Positions 17,673-26,469 of a stretch of DNA of 64,000 bases are shown here, in pieces (the stretch's first letter is position 1; each line of letters opens with the position of its first letter). Source of the DNA: Solirubrobacter soli DSM 22325. Its GTDB lineage: Bacteria; Actinomycetota; Thermoleophilia; Solirubrobacterales; Solirubrobacteraceae. Under the pieces are notes generated by a model, which did no database searches, was not told the origin of the DNA, and worked only from the letters and a program-made list of their open reading frames with translations. Made by a program: the position numbers and the translations under genes. Location of the stretch: NCBI RefSeq assembly GCF_000423665.1, contig NZ_AUIK01000024.1, positions 62,001 through 126,000 on the forward strand, in the 5' to 3' direction.

Positions 17673-18904
17673 GCCGCGGCCGTCGAGCGTTTGCGCACGC
17701 GATCGTCGGGTTCATCGTTTTGAGTTGCTCCGGTTCGGCCCGAGCCGCGGAACTGACCGTCACCGCACAGGCGGTCGCGGCCCACGGCGAGTTCCTCACC
17801 CAAGCGCCGCCGCCACCCACTCAGGGTGTGCTCTGCCTCGTCGACTCGGGCGTCGATGTCAACCCCGACACCGAAACCATGCTCGTCGGCCGCGAATCAA
17901 TCCACGGAGGAACCACCGACGACGTCACGGACTACCACCACGGGACCTACGTCGCGATGGTGGCCGGCGCCGCCGCAAACGGGTGGGGCATGATCGGCGC
18001 CTGGCCCGGTCTGCGCGTACTCTCGGTTCGCGTCCTCCCGGAGGGGAGCGAGCACCTGAGCGCCGAGGACTACCGAGCTGGCATCGTCCGATGCGTCCAG
18101 GCGAAGAACATGCAGGGAGTCGATGTTCGAGCGGTCGAGCTCGCACTCGGAGGTCCCGCGACCGACCGACCGGAGTCTGAAATTACCCAGATCACCGACG
18201 CTGTCGCATACGCGCGTCAGAACGGTCTCGTCGTGCTGTCCGCGGCCGGTAACGACGCGGGTGCGGTCAACGTTCCGGCGTCCATCCCCGGCGTCATCGC
18301 TGTAGGTGCGACCGACCGGGCTGGTGCGCTCTGCGCGTTCTCGTCTCGCGGTGCGGAGGTTGACATCACCGCGCCCGGTTGCGACATGGAGGTCGCCATG
18401 GTGCCGAACGGGGAGTCTGGCGTGGGTCAGAGCTCGAGCCTTGCGTCCGCATACGCGGCCGGCGTTGTCGTGGGGCTTCGCTCCTATCGGCCGGATCTCT
18501 CAGTGCAACAGACCGAGGACCTGCTGCGTGGCGCTCTCGACGTCGGCGCCGTGTTCCGCGCTGCCGGGCTCGCCGCCATGCCCGATAGCTACGTTCCGGC
18601 ACCCCCACCAGCGGCGACAGGTCAGGCGCCGGCCCCCTGCAACCCCCAAATCCGGGTGTGCACCGCGCCGCGGGTCCGCAACGTGCGAAAGACGCGTCAA
18701 GCAGTCATCATCCGGTTGTACCCGCTTCCAAAGTCGGTGCGCGTGGCTGTGAGGGTCAACGGCAAGCCTCGACGTCATACAACCCGGTCCCGCGTGATTA
18801 CGATCAACTCGCGCAAGGCCAAGCGCGTGACCATCCGCTTCGTCGCCAAAGGACTCGCGCCGTCCGACCCGACCGTCGTTCGCCTGAAGAGACGAGCCGG
18901 ATAA
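17669..18904 (+). CDS. Secreted subtilisin-like (S8) serine protease
   Basis: A 411-residue protein with a signal peptide ending near SGSARA. The S8 triad is present: Asp near residue 59 (VDSGVD), His near 90 (DYHHGTYVA) and Ser near 255 (QSSSLASAYAAG), plus an Asn in the oxyanion region (SAAGND, ~193). The Ser context differs from the common GTSxAxP: it reads SSSLASAYA and lacks the Pro. The C-terminal ~90 residues form an Arg/Lys-rich domain that may bind the cell surface. Gene order (fused sigma/anti-sigma, Ig-like protein, protease, Ig-like protein) makes processing of the operon's own products a plausible job, but this is inference. Confidence 0.8.
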   Translation: MSRGRRAFAHAIVGFIVLSCSGSARAAELTVTAQAVAAHGEFLTQAPPPPTQGVLCLVDSGVDVNPDTETMLVGRESIHGGTTDDVTDYHHGTYVAMVAGAAANGWGMIGAWPGLRVLSVRVLPEGSEHLSAEDYRAGIVRCVQAKNMQGVDVRAVELALGGPATDRPESEITQITDAVAYARQNGLVVLSAAGNDAGAVNVPASIPGVIAVGATDRAGALCAFSSRGAEVDITAPGCDMEVAMVPNGESGVGQSSSLASAYAAGVVVGLRSYRPDLSVQQTEDLLRGALDVGAVFRAAGLAAMPDSYVPAPPPAATGQAPAPCNPQIRVCTAPRVRNVRKTRQAVIIRLYPLPKSVRVAVRVNGKPRRHTTRSRVITINSRKAKRVTIRFVAKGLAPSDPTVVRLKRRAG

Positions 18905-20428
18905 ATGCAACCTCGTGCGCTCCGGCTCGGCCTGGCGTGCGTGGCTTGCGCCCTCCTCTCCGCCGATCTCGCCCATGCGGGAACCTACGAGGTGCTCAGC
19001 TGCGGAGCGAGCAGCGGCATCAATCGCTCATGGGTTCCCTTCAACGGTGATCCCACCAGTCTCCGTGCTGAGGACAGTTGCGCCTCGATCCTCGGCGGCG
19101 CCGAGGACGGACTGTTCGGAACGGATCGCATCCCTGGCCCGCCGAATACGCCCGGAGGCCAGGAAGCCGGGTGGCGGATCGTGGCCCCTACCGGCACGCG
19201 AATCACCCAGCTGACGCTTCAGTACTACCTGGGACAGACGAATGCGAACGAGTGGCTCCCGTTCATTCGAACGGCCGAAGGGAACGTCCTGCAAAGCTGC
19301 GTTCCACCAGGCGGCCAAACGACCTGCGAGCGCGGGGCAACGCCCTATTCTCCGTTCGGGCCAGCCGACTCTTTCGCCGTCGATACCGCAGGCCTGGAGC
19401 TGGGCGTACGCTGCGCCGCCGCGACCGGGCAGTGCGGTACCGGAGCGACGCTCCATCACGTGTGGGCCGCGCTCTACGGCGCTCGCGTCCAGGTGACCGA
19501 CGCCTCGTCGCCAATAATTCAGGCGACGAACGGCGAACTATGGCGCGACCGATATCACCGCGGTGCGGAGAGCCTCGCCATCACTGCCACCGACAACACG
19601 GGCATTCGTGCCACACGTCTTCTGGTGGACAATCAAGCCCGCACAACGGAGAGTCGACTGTGTGACTACACGCTGACGGTGCCCTGCAGCAACGGAGCAG
19701 GAGCGACGCTGACGTTCGACACTCGCACGCTCGCTGACGGCCAGCACACGCTCGTCGCTGCAGCCGACGACCCCGCGGGCAACACCACTTCGACGACGCG
19801 ATCGATCGTCGTCGACAACACAGCCCCCAGCGCTCCGGTCGGGCTGCAGTTGGATGGCGCCGCACGCCGTTCGGCGAATCGCTTCGACGTTCACTGGCAG
19901 AACCCGGGAGACCAGATCGCGCCGATCGTGGCAGCGCGCTGGTCGTTGTGTCCCGCGGCTAAGACGATGCCGTGCAGCGAGGGCGCGAAGGTCCAGCCGT
20001 CGATTGATAGCCTTGACGCTCTCGAGGTTCCTTCGTCGGGTGATTGGGACTTGCGGGTCTGGCTGGAGGACGCGGCCGGCAACGCGAGCAGTGACCGTGC
20101 GGCCGGCCCGCTTCGGCTGTCCCTCGCCGGGGCATCAGGTCGCAATCCGGGCGTGCGGATCCGCGGGGTGAGCCGGCGCGGAAGGCTGGTTAGGGTCCGG
20201 GGTGTTGCGGAGCCGGCGTCGGGTCGGGTGCGGGTGAGTGTCGAGCGGCGCGTCGGGTCGCGGCTGCTGCGCGTGCGCGGGATCGCCGGGATCCGCGAGG
20301 GTCGCTGGAATCGCGGTCTGCGGTTGACATCCCGGATGGCGCGGCTACGGCGGCTCAGCGTCGTGGTGCGCTTTGAGGCGCAGGACGGATATCGCGCGGT
20401 CACCGCCCGTCGCCGCGTCCCGCGCTAG
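18905..20428 (+). CDS. Secreted multi-domain Ig-like protein of the ECF-sigma operon
   Basis: A 507-residue protein that starts directly after the protease stop codon. The signal peptide is clear (RLGLACVACALLSADLAHA). The N-terminal ~200 residues (YEVLSCGASSGINRSW...) resemble the N-terminal module of the first secreted protein in general layout: a Cys-rich, carbohydrate-binding-like jelly roll. Ig-like repeats follow, with the pattern ATDNTGIRATRLLVD and ADDPAGNTTSTTRSI. The C-terminus is an Arg/Val-rich beta domain (VRVRGVAEPASGRVRVSVE). It is probably exported and surface-retained. The two flanking secreted proteins of the operon look like distant relatives of each other. Confidence 0.65.
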   Translation: MQPRALRLGLACVACALLSADLAHAGTYEVLSCGASSGINRSWVPFNGDPTSLRAEDSCASILGGAEDGLFGTDRIPGPPNTPGGQEAGWRIVAPTGTRITQLTLQYYLGQTNANEWLPFIRTAEGNVLQSCVPPGGQTTCERGATPYSPFGPADSFAVDTAGLELGVRCAAATGQCGTGATLHHVWAALYGARVQVTDASSPIIQATNGELWRDRYHRGAESLAITATDNTGIRATRLLVDNQARTTESRLCDYTLTVPCSNGAGATLTFDTRTLADGQHTLVAAADDPAGNTTSTTRSIVVDNTAPSAPVGLQLDGAARRSANRFDVHWQNPGDQIAPIVAARWSLCPAAKTMPCSEGAKVQPSIDSLDALEVPSSGDWDLRVWLEDAAGNASSDRAAGPLRLSLAGASGRNPGVRIRGVSRRGRLVRVRGVAEPASGRVRVSVERRVGSRLLRVRGIAGIREGRWNRGLRLTSRMARLRRLSVVVRFEAQDGYRAVTARRRVPR

Positions 20429-20478
20429 AACGGCGCGGAAAAGCGCGGGGGCGCCTCGCCATTGCCGCCTACTGAGTA

Positions 20479-20499
20479 GCGCCCCCTCAGACGGGGCGC
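20479..20499 (+). terminator. GC-rich hairpin after the secreted-protein operon
   Basis: GCGCCCC (20479-20485) pairs perfectly with GGGGCGC (20493-20499) around a 7-nt loop. There is no T-run, so it may be a weak intrinsic terminator or a structure in the leader of the next gene. Confidence 0.35.
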
Positions 20500-20529
20500 G
20501 CAGCAGGCGAGCTACGTCGCGAGGTCCCC

Positions 20530-21084
20530 ATGTCCCTGACTCAATCGCGCCCGGAGTGCGGTGACTCAACACGCCCGACGCAACACGCGTCGGGACCAAT
20601 CACGGGAGGCGCTCCACCGGACTGCGACTGGTGTGAGCGGCATCCGGATCGGCCGTGTCCGGCGTGTGCCGCGCGGCGGCGACGGGCGGTCCGGCTGGTC
20701 ACGGGCGGCGGGCTGTCGGTGGCGGAGGCGGCGCGCGAGATGGGCGTGTCTGCGGCACGTGTGGAGCGGATGCTGGAGGCCGACGCCGACCGCCGGCGGG
20801 TGTCCGAGTTCGCCGGCTCTGATGTCAGTACAGAGGTGCTGCGTCAGTTGCTCGTCGATCGTCGGCGGCATGAGCCAGGCCTGACGGTCGCCGCGTTGGC
20901 GCGGCGGATGGGCACCTCGCAGGTACAGGTGGAGCGCTGGCTGGGGCTGCGGGCGACCGCGCCGAAGACCGATCGGCGGGGGCGCACGTATCCGGCGCGG
21001 CTGCTGGAGCGCGTGGGCGTTGAGACCGCCGGGCGGTTCGCACGCGCGCTCGGGTACGCGCCGTGCGAGGTCGACAGATGCTGA
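20530..21084 (+). CDS. DNA-binding protein with a zinc-ribbon-like motif and two helix-turn-helix segments
   Basis: A 184-residue protein. Residues ~32-47 contain C-x2-C...C-x2-C (CDWCERHPDRPCPAC), a probable zinc knuckle. Two helix-turn-helix segments follow: LSVAEAAREMGVSAARVERML (split, ~60-80) and LTVAALARRMGTSQVQVERWL (~118-138). It lies at the head of the conjugation operon and is a candidate regulator of it, or a DNA-processing accessory protein. I do not recognise a named family. Confidence 0.6.
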   Translation: MSLTQSRPECGDSTRPTQHASGPITGGAPPDCDWCERHPDRPCPACAARRRRAVRLVTGGGLSVAEAAREMGVSAARVERMLEADADRRRVSEFAGSDVSTEVLRQLLVDRRRHEPGLTVAALARRMGTSQVQVERWLGLRATAPKTDRRGRTYPARLLERVGVETAGRFARALGYAPCEVDRC

Positions 21085-21194
21085 GCCCTTCGGTCCGGGC
21101 TTCGGGCAGGCACCGGCCGGCCCTCTCTCAATGGTCTGTTTGCGGCGCACGGGTTGCCGCATATCGGACCGGCTTCAGGGGTGATCACGTGTTC

Positions 21195-21527
21195 ATGAGC
21201 GCTCGACGGATGCAATCGATCGGTTGGCACGCCGCTGGGCTGCTCGCGCTGGTGGCGGTGGTGACGGCGTCGGGGAGCGGTGGCGTGATCGCGATCGTGC
21301 GTCGCGCAGCCGCGATTCCCGACAAGGCCGAAGGGCTCGAGGGGTTCGTGGCCGCGGCGGACGCGCTGATCGGTCCGGCGTTGGTGGCGATGGCCGCCGT
21401 GGCGCCGCTGGGCTGCTTGGTCGGCGCCGGGGCGTTGATGTTCGGCAGCCGCCGCGGAATGGTGATCATCGGCGCCTCGTTGGGCACGCTGATCTTCCTC
21501 GGGTCGGTCAAGGGCATCGTCGCCTGA
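21195..21527 (+). CDS. Small membrane protein, VirB2/TrbC-like pilin candidate
   Basis: A 110-residue protein with three hydrophobic segments (~8-30, ~50-75, ~80-108) and a short charged loop (RRAAAIPDKAEGLEG). The size and place at the start of a type IV secretion operon fit a VirB2/TrbC pilin precursor with a signal helix and two membrane helices, but no specific motif confirms it. The start is taken at ATG 21195; upstream in-frame codons lack family-like sequence. Confidence 0.5.
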   Translation: MSARRMQSIGWHAAGLLALVAVVTASGSGGVIAIVRRAAAIPDKAEGLEGFVAAADALIGPALVAMAAVAPLGCLVGAGALMFGSRRGMVIIGASLGTLIFLGSVKGIVA

Positions 21528-21536
21528 GGCGACCCG

Positions 21537-23426
21537 ATGACCGAGCGTCGCATGCGGACTCGCCCACGCGCCGTCGTGGGCTGGGCCCTGGTCGCGATCG
21601 GCGTGGCGTCGGTCGGCTCTCTCAGTAGCGCGGATGAGGCGCGGGCGCTGCCGCCGGTGCCGGTCGGTCCGCTGGGGCCGGCGATCGGCGTCGGGGTCGA
21701 CGCGATCACCGGCGGGCTCGGCGGCGCGGCCGTGGACGGGTTCAGCGCGCTGCTGGGGAAGCTCTTCTCCTGGCCGGCCGAGGTGATCAACCGGCACCTG
21801 CTGGCCTGGCTGGTCGCGGTCCCGGACTACGCGATCTCCCCACGGTCGACGTCGAGTGGCCGCGCGGGCAGCAACCTGGCCGAACTGGCGTCGACGACGT
21901 CAGCGATGGCGTTCGCGCTGTTGGCCGCGGTCGGCACGGTGGCGGGGCTGCGCTACTGGGCGGCGGGCCTGAGCGGGTCGGGCGGCTTTGATGCGCTCGA
22001 GGGCCTGGCGCGGACCGTCGGGGCCGCGTTGTTCGTGGTCGCGTGGCCGTGGCTGTTCCGGCACGCGGCGGATCTGAGCAACGCGGCGGCGCGCGGGCTG
22101 CTCGGCAGTGGCAGCGTGCTGGAGGACACGAGTCGGCTGCTGGGCCAGGCGTTCGTGTCGGCGGTGAGCCTGAACTTCTTCGCGATCGTCATCGCCTGCG
22201 CTGCCGGGCTGCTGTTTCTGGCGCTGCTGATGTGCAAGATCGTGGCCAGCGCGAGCACGGCGCTGGTGTTCACGGCGATGCCGCTGGCCGCCGCGCTGTG
22301 GGTGATCCCGGAGCTGGAGTGGGTCGCGCGCGCGGCGATGCGGGCCTTCGCGGTCGTGCTGGTGATCCCGGTGGCGTGGGCGCTGTGCTTTGCGACCTTC
22401 GCCGCCGTCGGCATGGACGCGCTCGAGCTCAAGGGCGCCGGGTCGCTGGCGGACTCGCTGATCATGCCGCTGGTCGCCTTGGCGCTGCTGTGGGTGATGC
22501 TCGCGTTGCCGCGATCGCTGGCGCGGATGGCGATGCTCGGCGGGTTCGCTCGTGGCGGGTTCGGCGCGCGCACGGCGAGCTACGTCGCGGCGCGCCGGAC
22601 GGACGCGGCGATCAGCCAAGGCGTCCCCAGCAGTTTCGGGGGCAAGCGCGGCTCGGGCGCGTCCGACGTGCCGGACCCCGCGTCCCCGGGGGCGGGCGCG
22701 CGCGGCCAGCGTCCCACCGGCGCCGCCGTGGCCGGTAGCGCAGCGGCGACCGCCGTGGGCGGCCCTGTGGGGGCGGCAGCGGCGGCCGGAGCGAGGGGCG
22801 CCGGCGCGGGGACGGCGGCCGGCGGGAGGGGTGCGAGCGCGGCAGCCGCGGCTTCATCGACGTCCCCGGCGAGCACGGGGTCGGCCACGCCGGTCCCGAG
22901 CGCGCGGTCGCCGCGAGCCGACTCGTCGGCACCCGCTCCGGTGAACCGGGGGCTGCGGGCTCCGTCGTGGCAGGAGATCCGCGAGCGCGTTCCGGCCGAG
23001 GCCGAAGCGGCGGCCGCGCGCCGTGACTCCACGACGCGGGCCGACGTGGCGGCGGCCATGCGCGACCTTGACCCCGAGACGCAGTCGGCCCTGCAGCGCC
23101 TGGCGGACGCGAAGAAGGGCCGGATCGGCGGCGAGATGGTCCACCAGGCGGCGCGTTCTGACATCGGCGAAGGCGAACGCGACGCGTTCCGGACGCTGGC
23201 GGCCGCGACGCCGCAGGTCCGAACGCAGGGCATCGCCGACTTCTTCGCCGACACGCAGGCCTCGAGCGCCGTCACGGCACCCGGAGACGCGACTCGGTCT
23301 GGCGACCCGGGACCGCTCGCGGCGAGCGGCCCGATGGGCGCCCCCGCACCTGCGGCCCCTCCGGCGCAGCCGGCACCCCCGTCAGCCGATGACAGCCGTC
23401 CCGCCGACGGGTCGGCGGCCTTATGA
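21537..23426 (+). CDS. Polytopic conjugal transfer protein, VirB6/TrbL-like
   Basis: A 629-residue protein with a signal-like N-terminus, then about six transmembrane helices between residues ~60 and 340, including a long hydrophobic run with FFAIVIACAAGLLFLALLM. The last ~250 residues are Ala/Gly/Pro-rich and hydrophilic, probably cytoplasmic. This architecture and position fit the inner-membrane channel component of a type IV secretion system. It begins 9 bp after the pilin-like gene and ends in a 4-bp overlap with the next gene. Confidence 0.7.
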   Translation: MTERRMRTRPRAVVGWALVAIGVASVGSLSSADEARALPPVPVGPLGPAIGVGVDAITGGLGGAAVDGFSALLGKLFSWPAEVINRHLLAWLVAVPDYAISPRSTSSGRAGSNLAELASTTSAMAFALLAAVGTVAGLRYWAAGLSGSGGFDALEGLARTVGAALFVVAWPWLFRHAADLSNAAARGLLGSGSVLEDTSRLLGQAFVSAVSLNFFAIVIACAAGLLFLALLMCKIVASASTALVFTAMPLAAALWVIPELEWVARAAMRAFAVVLVIPVAWALCFATFAAVGMDALELKGAGSLADSLIMPLVALALLWVMLALPRSLARMAMLGGFARGGFGARTASYVAARRTDAAISQGVPSSFGGKRGSGASDVPDPASPGAGARGQRPTGAAVAGSAAATAVGGPVGAAAAAGARGAGAGTAAGGRGASAAAAASSTSPASTGSATPVPSARSPRADSSAPAPVNRGLRAPSWQEIRERVPAEAEAAAARRDSTTRADVAAAMRDLDPETQSALQRLADAKKGRIGGEMVHQAARSDIGEGERDAFRTLAAATPQVRTQGIADFFADTQASSAVTAPGDATRSGDPGPLAASGPMGAPAPAAPPAQPAPPSADDSRPADGSAAL

Positions 23427-23803
23427 ACGTCGCGTTCAAGCACCTCGAGGCGAAGCTGCGCTTCGGCGAGCTGACCATCGGGCAGTGGACGGCGGTCGTC
23501 GCGGGACTGCTGTTCGGTCTCGCGTTCGCGCAGTACCTGAGCCCGCTCGGAGGCGTGTGGAGCATGGTGCTCGGGATCTACCTCGGGGCGGTGCCGGCCA
23601 GCGCGGCGTTCTTTGCCAGCCTGAGCGAGTTCGACCTCGGCGGCCTGCTGGTCGCCGCGCTCCGCGGCCGGCGCCAGCCGGCGCGCTACCTGCCCGGCGG
23701 TGGCCGTGCGGCGCGCGGTTATCTGCTGGTGTCCGACGGCGACCCGGCGGCCGATTCCCTCGCGCGCACCGACGAGCTCGATCTGGAGGCGCTATGGGAC
23801 TGA
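23423..23803 (+). CDS. PrgI/VirB3-like conjugation membrane protein
   Basis: A 126-residue protein with two adjacent transmembrane helices (~22-40 and ~44-68) followed by a soluble tail. Small two-helix proteins (PrgI or VirB3) are normally encoded directly before VirB4 and anchor it to the membrane. Here the gene overlaps the VirB4 start by 10 bp and the upstream gene by 4 bp. Assignment is by size, topology and position. Confidence 0.6.
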   Translation: MNVAFKHLEAKLRFGELTIGQWTAVVAGLLFGLAFAQYLSPLGGVWSMVLGIYLGAVPASAAFFASLSEFDLGGLLVAALRGRRQPARYLPGGGRAARGYLLVSDGDPAADSLARTDELDLEALWD

Positions 23804-26469
23804 CCGCGACCCTTCACGCACGGAACACACGCCGCGCTCCGACCGACGAACTGCCGGAGGCCGGCGATCTGCTGCCCGTGGAGGCGATCGACCGCACCGG
23901 GCTCGTGGTCACCGGCGACGGCGCGTTCGTGCGGGTGCTGCGCATCACGCCGGCCAACCCGCTGATCCTCTCCGGCAGCGACCGCGAAGCGATCGCGGGC
24001 GGCTTCGGGCGCATGCTCGGGCGCCTGCGGCCGGGCCAGTCGCTGCAGTTCTATCTGGACGCGCGGCCGATCCAGCTCGACGCCGTGCTGGCCGAGGTCC
24101 GCGCCGATGTGGAGGCCGCGGCCGGGCCGGCGCCAACGCGCGCGCGGCCCGCGCGCGACGCGATGGCACTGTCGCGCTGGCGGCTGTACGCGGCGCTGGA
24201 GCAGTCGCTTCGTCTGCATGGCGAGGCGCAGGCCGCGGTGGCACTCGGCGCCTACGCGGTGATCCCGTTGCGGCCGCGCGGACGCGGCGCGCGCGCCGTG
24301 TTGCGACCGGGCGCTCCGGCGCCGTTGCAACGCAGCGTCGGCGAGCATCGGCGCGCGGCGCGCGAGAGCCAGGGGCACGTCGACGCGTTGCGGGCAGAGC
24401 TTGAGGCGCTCGGGTTGCCGGTGCGCCAGCTCAACGGCGGTGAGGTATTCCGGCTGCTGTGGGAGCGCGTGAACCCGACGCTGGCCGACGTCGGCCGTCG
24501 CCCGGCGGTGGAGGGGGTCGAGGTGTTCGGCGAACTCGATGCCGCCAGCGATCGCGAGCAGGCCCGGCAGGCGGCGCTCGAGCTGCGGGCGCGGCTGGCG
24601 CAGTCGAGCGTCGATCTCAAGCGCGGGCGGCACCTGCTCGAGCTCGGCCGCGACCTCGAGCAGGTCATCTACGTGCACACCACCGCGCAGCAGACCGCGA
24701 TGGGCTGGCTGCTGGGGGCGATGCTCACGCGCCAGCCGTACACGCTCAGCGTCCACGTGCGCGCACTGGATCGCCGCCGCGAGCGCCAGCGGATCCGGCT
24801 CGGCTACCGGCGGCTGTTCGCGATCAACCGCGGCGCCGAGCAACGCGGCCGCGTCCCCGACTTCGACCGCTACGCCCAGGAGCACGAGTACCAGCAGCTG
24901 CTGGGCGAAATGGCCGGCCAGGAGCGCGCCGGCCTGTTCGAGGTCTCGATCTACCAGGCACTCAGGGCGCCCGGCCCAACCCCCGACCTCGCAGCGCTCG
25001 GCGAGGCGGTCGACTACTGCGCCGAGACGATCGAGTCCGCGGCCGACTGCAAGGTCGGCCGCGGCGAGTTCCGCCAGCGCGAGCTGTGGGCGAGCACGCT
25101 GCCGCTCGGACACGACAACGCGCGCCGCACCCGCAAGTACGCCACCCGCAACGCCGCCGACACGGTCCCGCTGGTCGGCACCGGCTGCGGCTCCCCCGGC
25201 GGGATTCCGTTCGCCTTCACCGACCCGGGCCGCACGCTGGAGCGCCTGGACCCCTACGACCCCGAGCACGCCAACCACACGCTGCTGATCTGCGGCCGGT
25301 CGGGCTCGGGCAAGACGATGACCGCCAACCTGCTGCTCGCGCGGCTGATCGCCTGCGGCGCGCGCGCATTCGTAATCGACCGCGCCGGCCACTACGAGCT
25401 GCTCACCCGGCTCGTCGCGGGCGCCCAGCAGATCGAGCTCGGCGCCGCCCGCTCACGGTTCGCGCTGAACCCCTGGGACGTGCCCGACCCCGCCCGGGTC
25501 TCGAGCGAGAAGGTCGCCTTCCTGCTCTCGCTGCACACGCTGATGATGGGCGACGAAGGCCTGGGCAAGGCCGAGCAGGCCGTGCTCGGCGAGGCGATCC
25601 GCGCCGTCTACGCGCGCGCTGCGACACTCGAGGACGAGCCGCCCCGTGAGTCGCTGCTGCGCGCCGAGCTTGCGGCGATGGCCGACTTCCACCAGCGCGA
25701 CGGCGCGCACGAGCTCGCCGCGCTGTGCCGCAGCCTGGCCACGCGCCTCTCGGAGTGGTGCGAGGACGGCAGCTACGCCTACCTGCTCGACCGCCCCACC
25801 ACCGTCCCGGCCGACAGCCCGCTGGTCGTGTTCGACACCCGCCGCTGCCCGCAGGACGTCCTGCGGCCAGTGATGTTCTCGATCATGGAGTACGTCACCA
25901 GCACCGTCGAGCGCCACTGGCACACGCACACGACCGCCGGCGCACCCACAGGGGAGACCGCGCGCTTCGCCGGGCGCTCGATCATGCTCATCGACGAGGC
26001 CTGGCACCTGGTCCGCCGGCGCGAGACCGGCGACTACGCCAACGACCTGGCCCTGCGCGCCCGCCACCTCGGGCTCGTGCTCGCCGTCATGTTCCAGCAG
26101 CTCTCCCAGGCCGACACCGAACACGGCCACGCGCTGCTGCAGAACTCCACCATGCAGCTGCTGCTCGCCCAACACCCCAGCGAGCTGGCCTTCATGCAGA
26201 CCGCGCTGAAGCTCTCCGACGAGGAACGCGAGCTCGTCGCGCGCCTAAAGACGGTCAAGGGCAGCCACGCCCAGATGCTCTGGATCAACGGCACCCGCGG
26301 CCGCGGCCGCGTCAGCGCGCGCGTCGGCCCGCTCGAGTACTGGGCCTTCACCTCCGATCAGGGCCGCGACATCCCACGGAGAGAAGCCGCCCTACGCGAG
26401 CACGACGGCGACGCGTGGGCGGCCATCACTGCCCTCGCGCGCAGCACCCCGACGCAATCGGCTCCGTGA
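23794..26469 (+). CDS. VirB4/TraC-family conjugation ATPase
   Basis: An 891-residue ATPase that would power substrate or pilus movement in the type IV secretion apparatus. The N-terminal half (~30-450) is the VirB4 membrane-proximal domain. The C-terminal RecA-like half has Walker A GRSGSGKT near residue 502 and Walker B IMLIDEAW near 730, with a downstream arginine-rich sensor region. The start at ATG 23794 agrees with the typical N-terminal length; an alternative long extension through the upstream gene is rejected. It is the best-conserved member of the operon. Confidence 0.9.
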   Translation: MGLTATLHARNTRRAPTDELPEAGDLLPVEAIDRTGLVVTGDGAFVRVLRITPANPLILSGSDREAIAGGFGRMLGRLRPGQSLQFYLDARPIQLDAVLAEVRADVEAAAGPAPTRARPARDAMALSRWRLYAALEQSLRLHGEAQAAVALGAYAVIPLRPRGRGARAVLRPGAPAPLQRSVGEHRRAARESQGHVDALRAELEALGLPVRQLNGGEVFRLLWERVNPTLADVGRRPAVEGVEVFGELDAASDREQARQAALELRARLAQSSVDLKRGRHLLELGRDLEQVIYVHTTAQQTAMGWLLGAMLTRQPYTLSVHVRALDRRRERQRIRLGYRRLFAINRGAEQRGRVPDFDRYAQEHEYQQLLGEMAGQERAGLFEVSIYQALRAPGPTPDLAALGEAVDYCAETIESAADCKVGRGEFRQRELWASTLPLGHDNARRTRKYATRNAADTVPLVGTGCGSPGGIPFAFTDPGRTLERLDPYDPEHANHTLLICGRSGSGKTMTANLLLARLIACGARAFVIDRAGHYELLTRLVAGAQQIELGAARSRFALNPWDVPDPARVSSEKVAFLLSLHTLMMGDEGLGKAEQAVLGEAIRAVYARAATLEDEPPRESLLRAELAAMADFHQRDGAHELAALCRSLATRLSEWCEDGSYAYLLDRPTTVPADSPLVVFDTRRCPQDVLRPVMFSIMEYVTSTVERHWHTHTTAGAPTGETARFAGRSIMLIDEAWHLVRRRETGDYANDLALRARHLGLVLAVMFQQLSQADTEHGHALLQNSTMQLLLAQHPSELAFMQTALKLSDEERELVARLKTVKGSHAQMLWINGTRGRGRVSARVGPLEYWAFTSDQGRDIPRREAALREHDGDAWAAITALARSTPTQSAP

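Noticed and set aside
23719..25392. Long open frame antisense to the VirB4 gene (557 codons)
   Set aside because: It mirrors the codon positions of the real gene, is Arg/Ala/Val/Leu-rich with no family resemblance; typical of GC-rich DNA.
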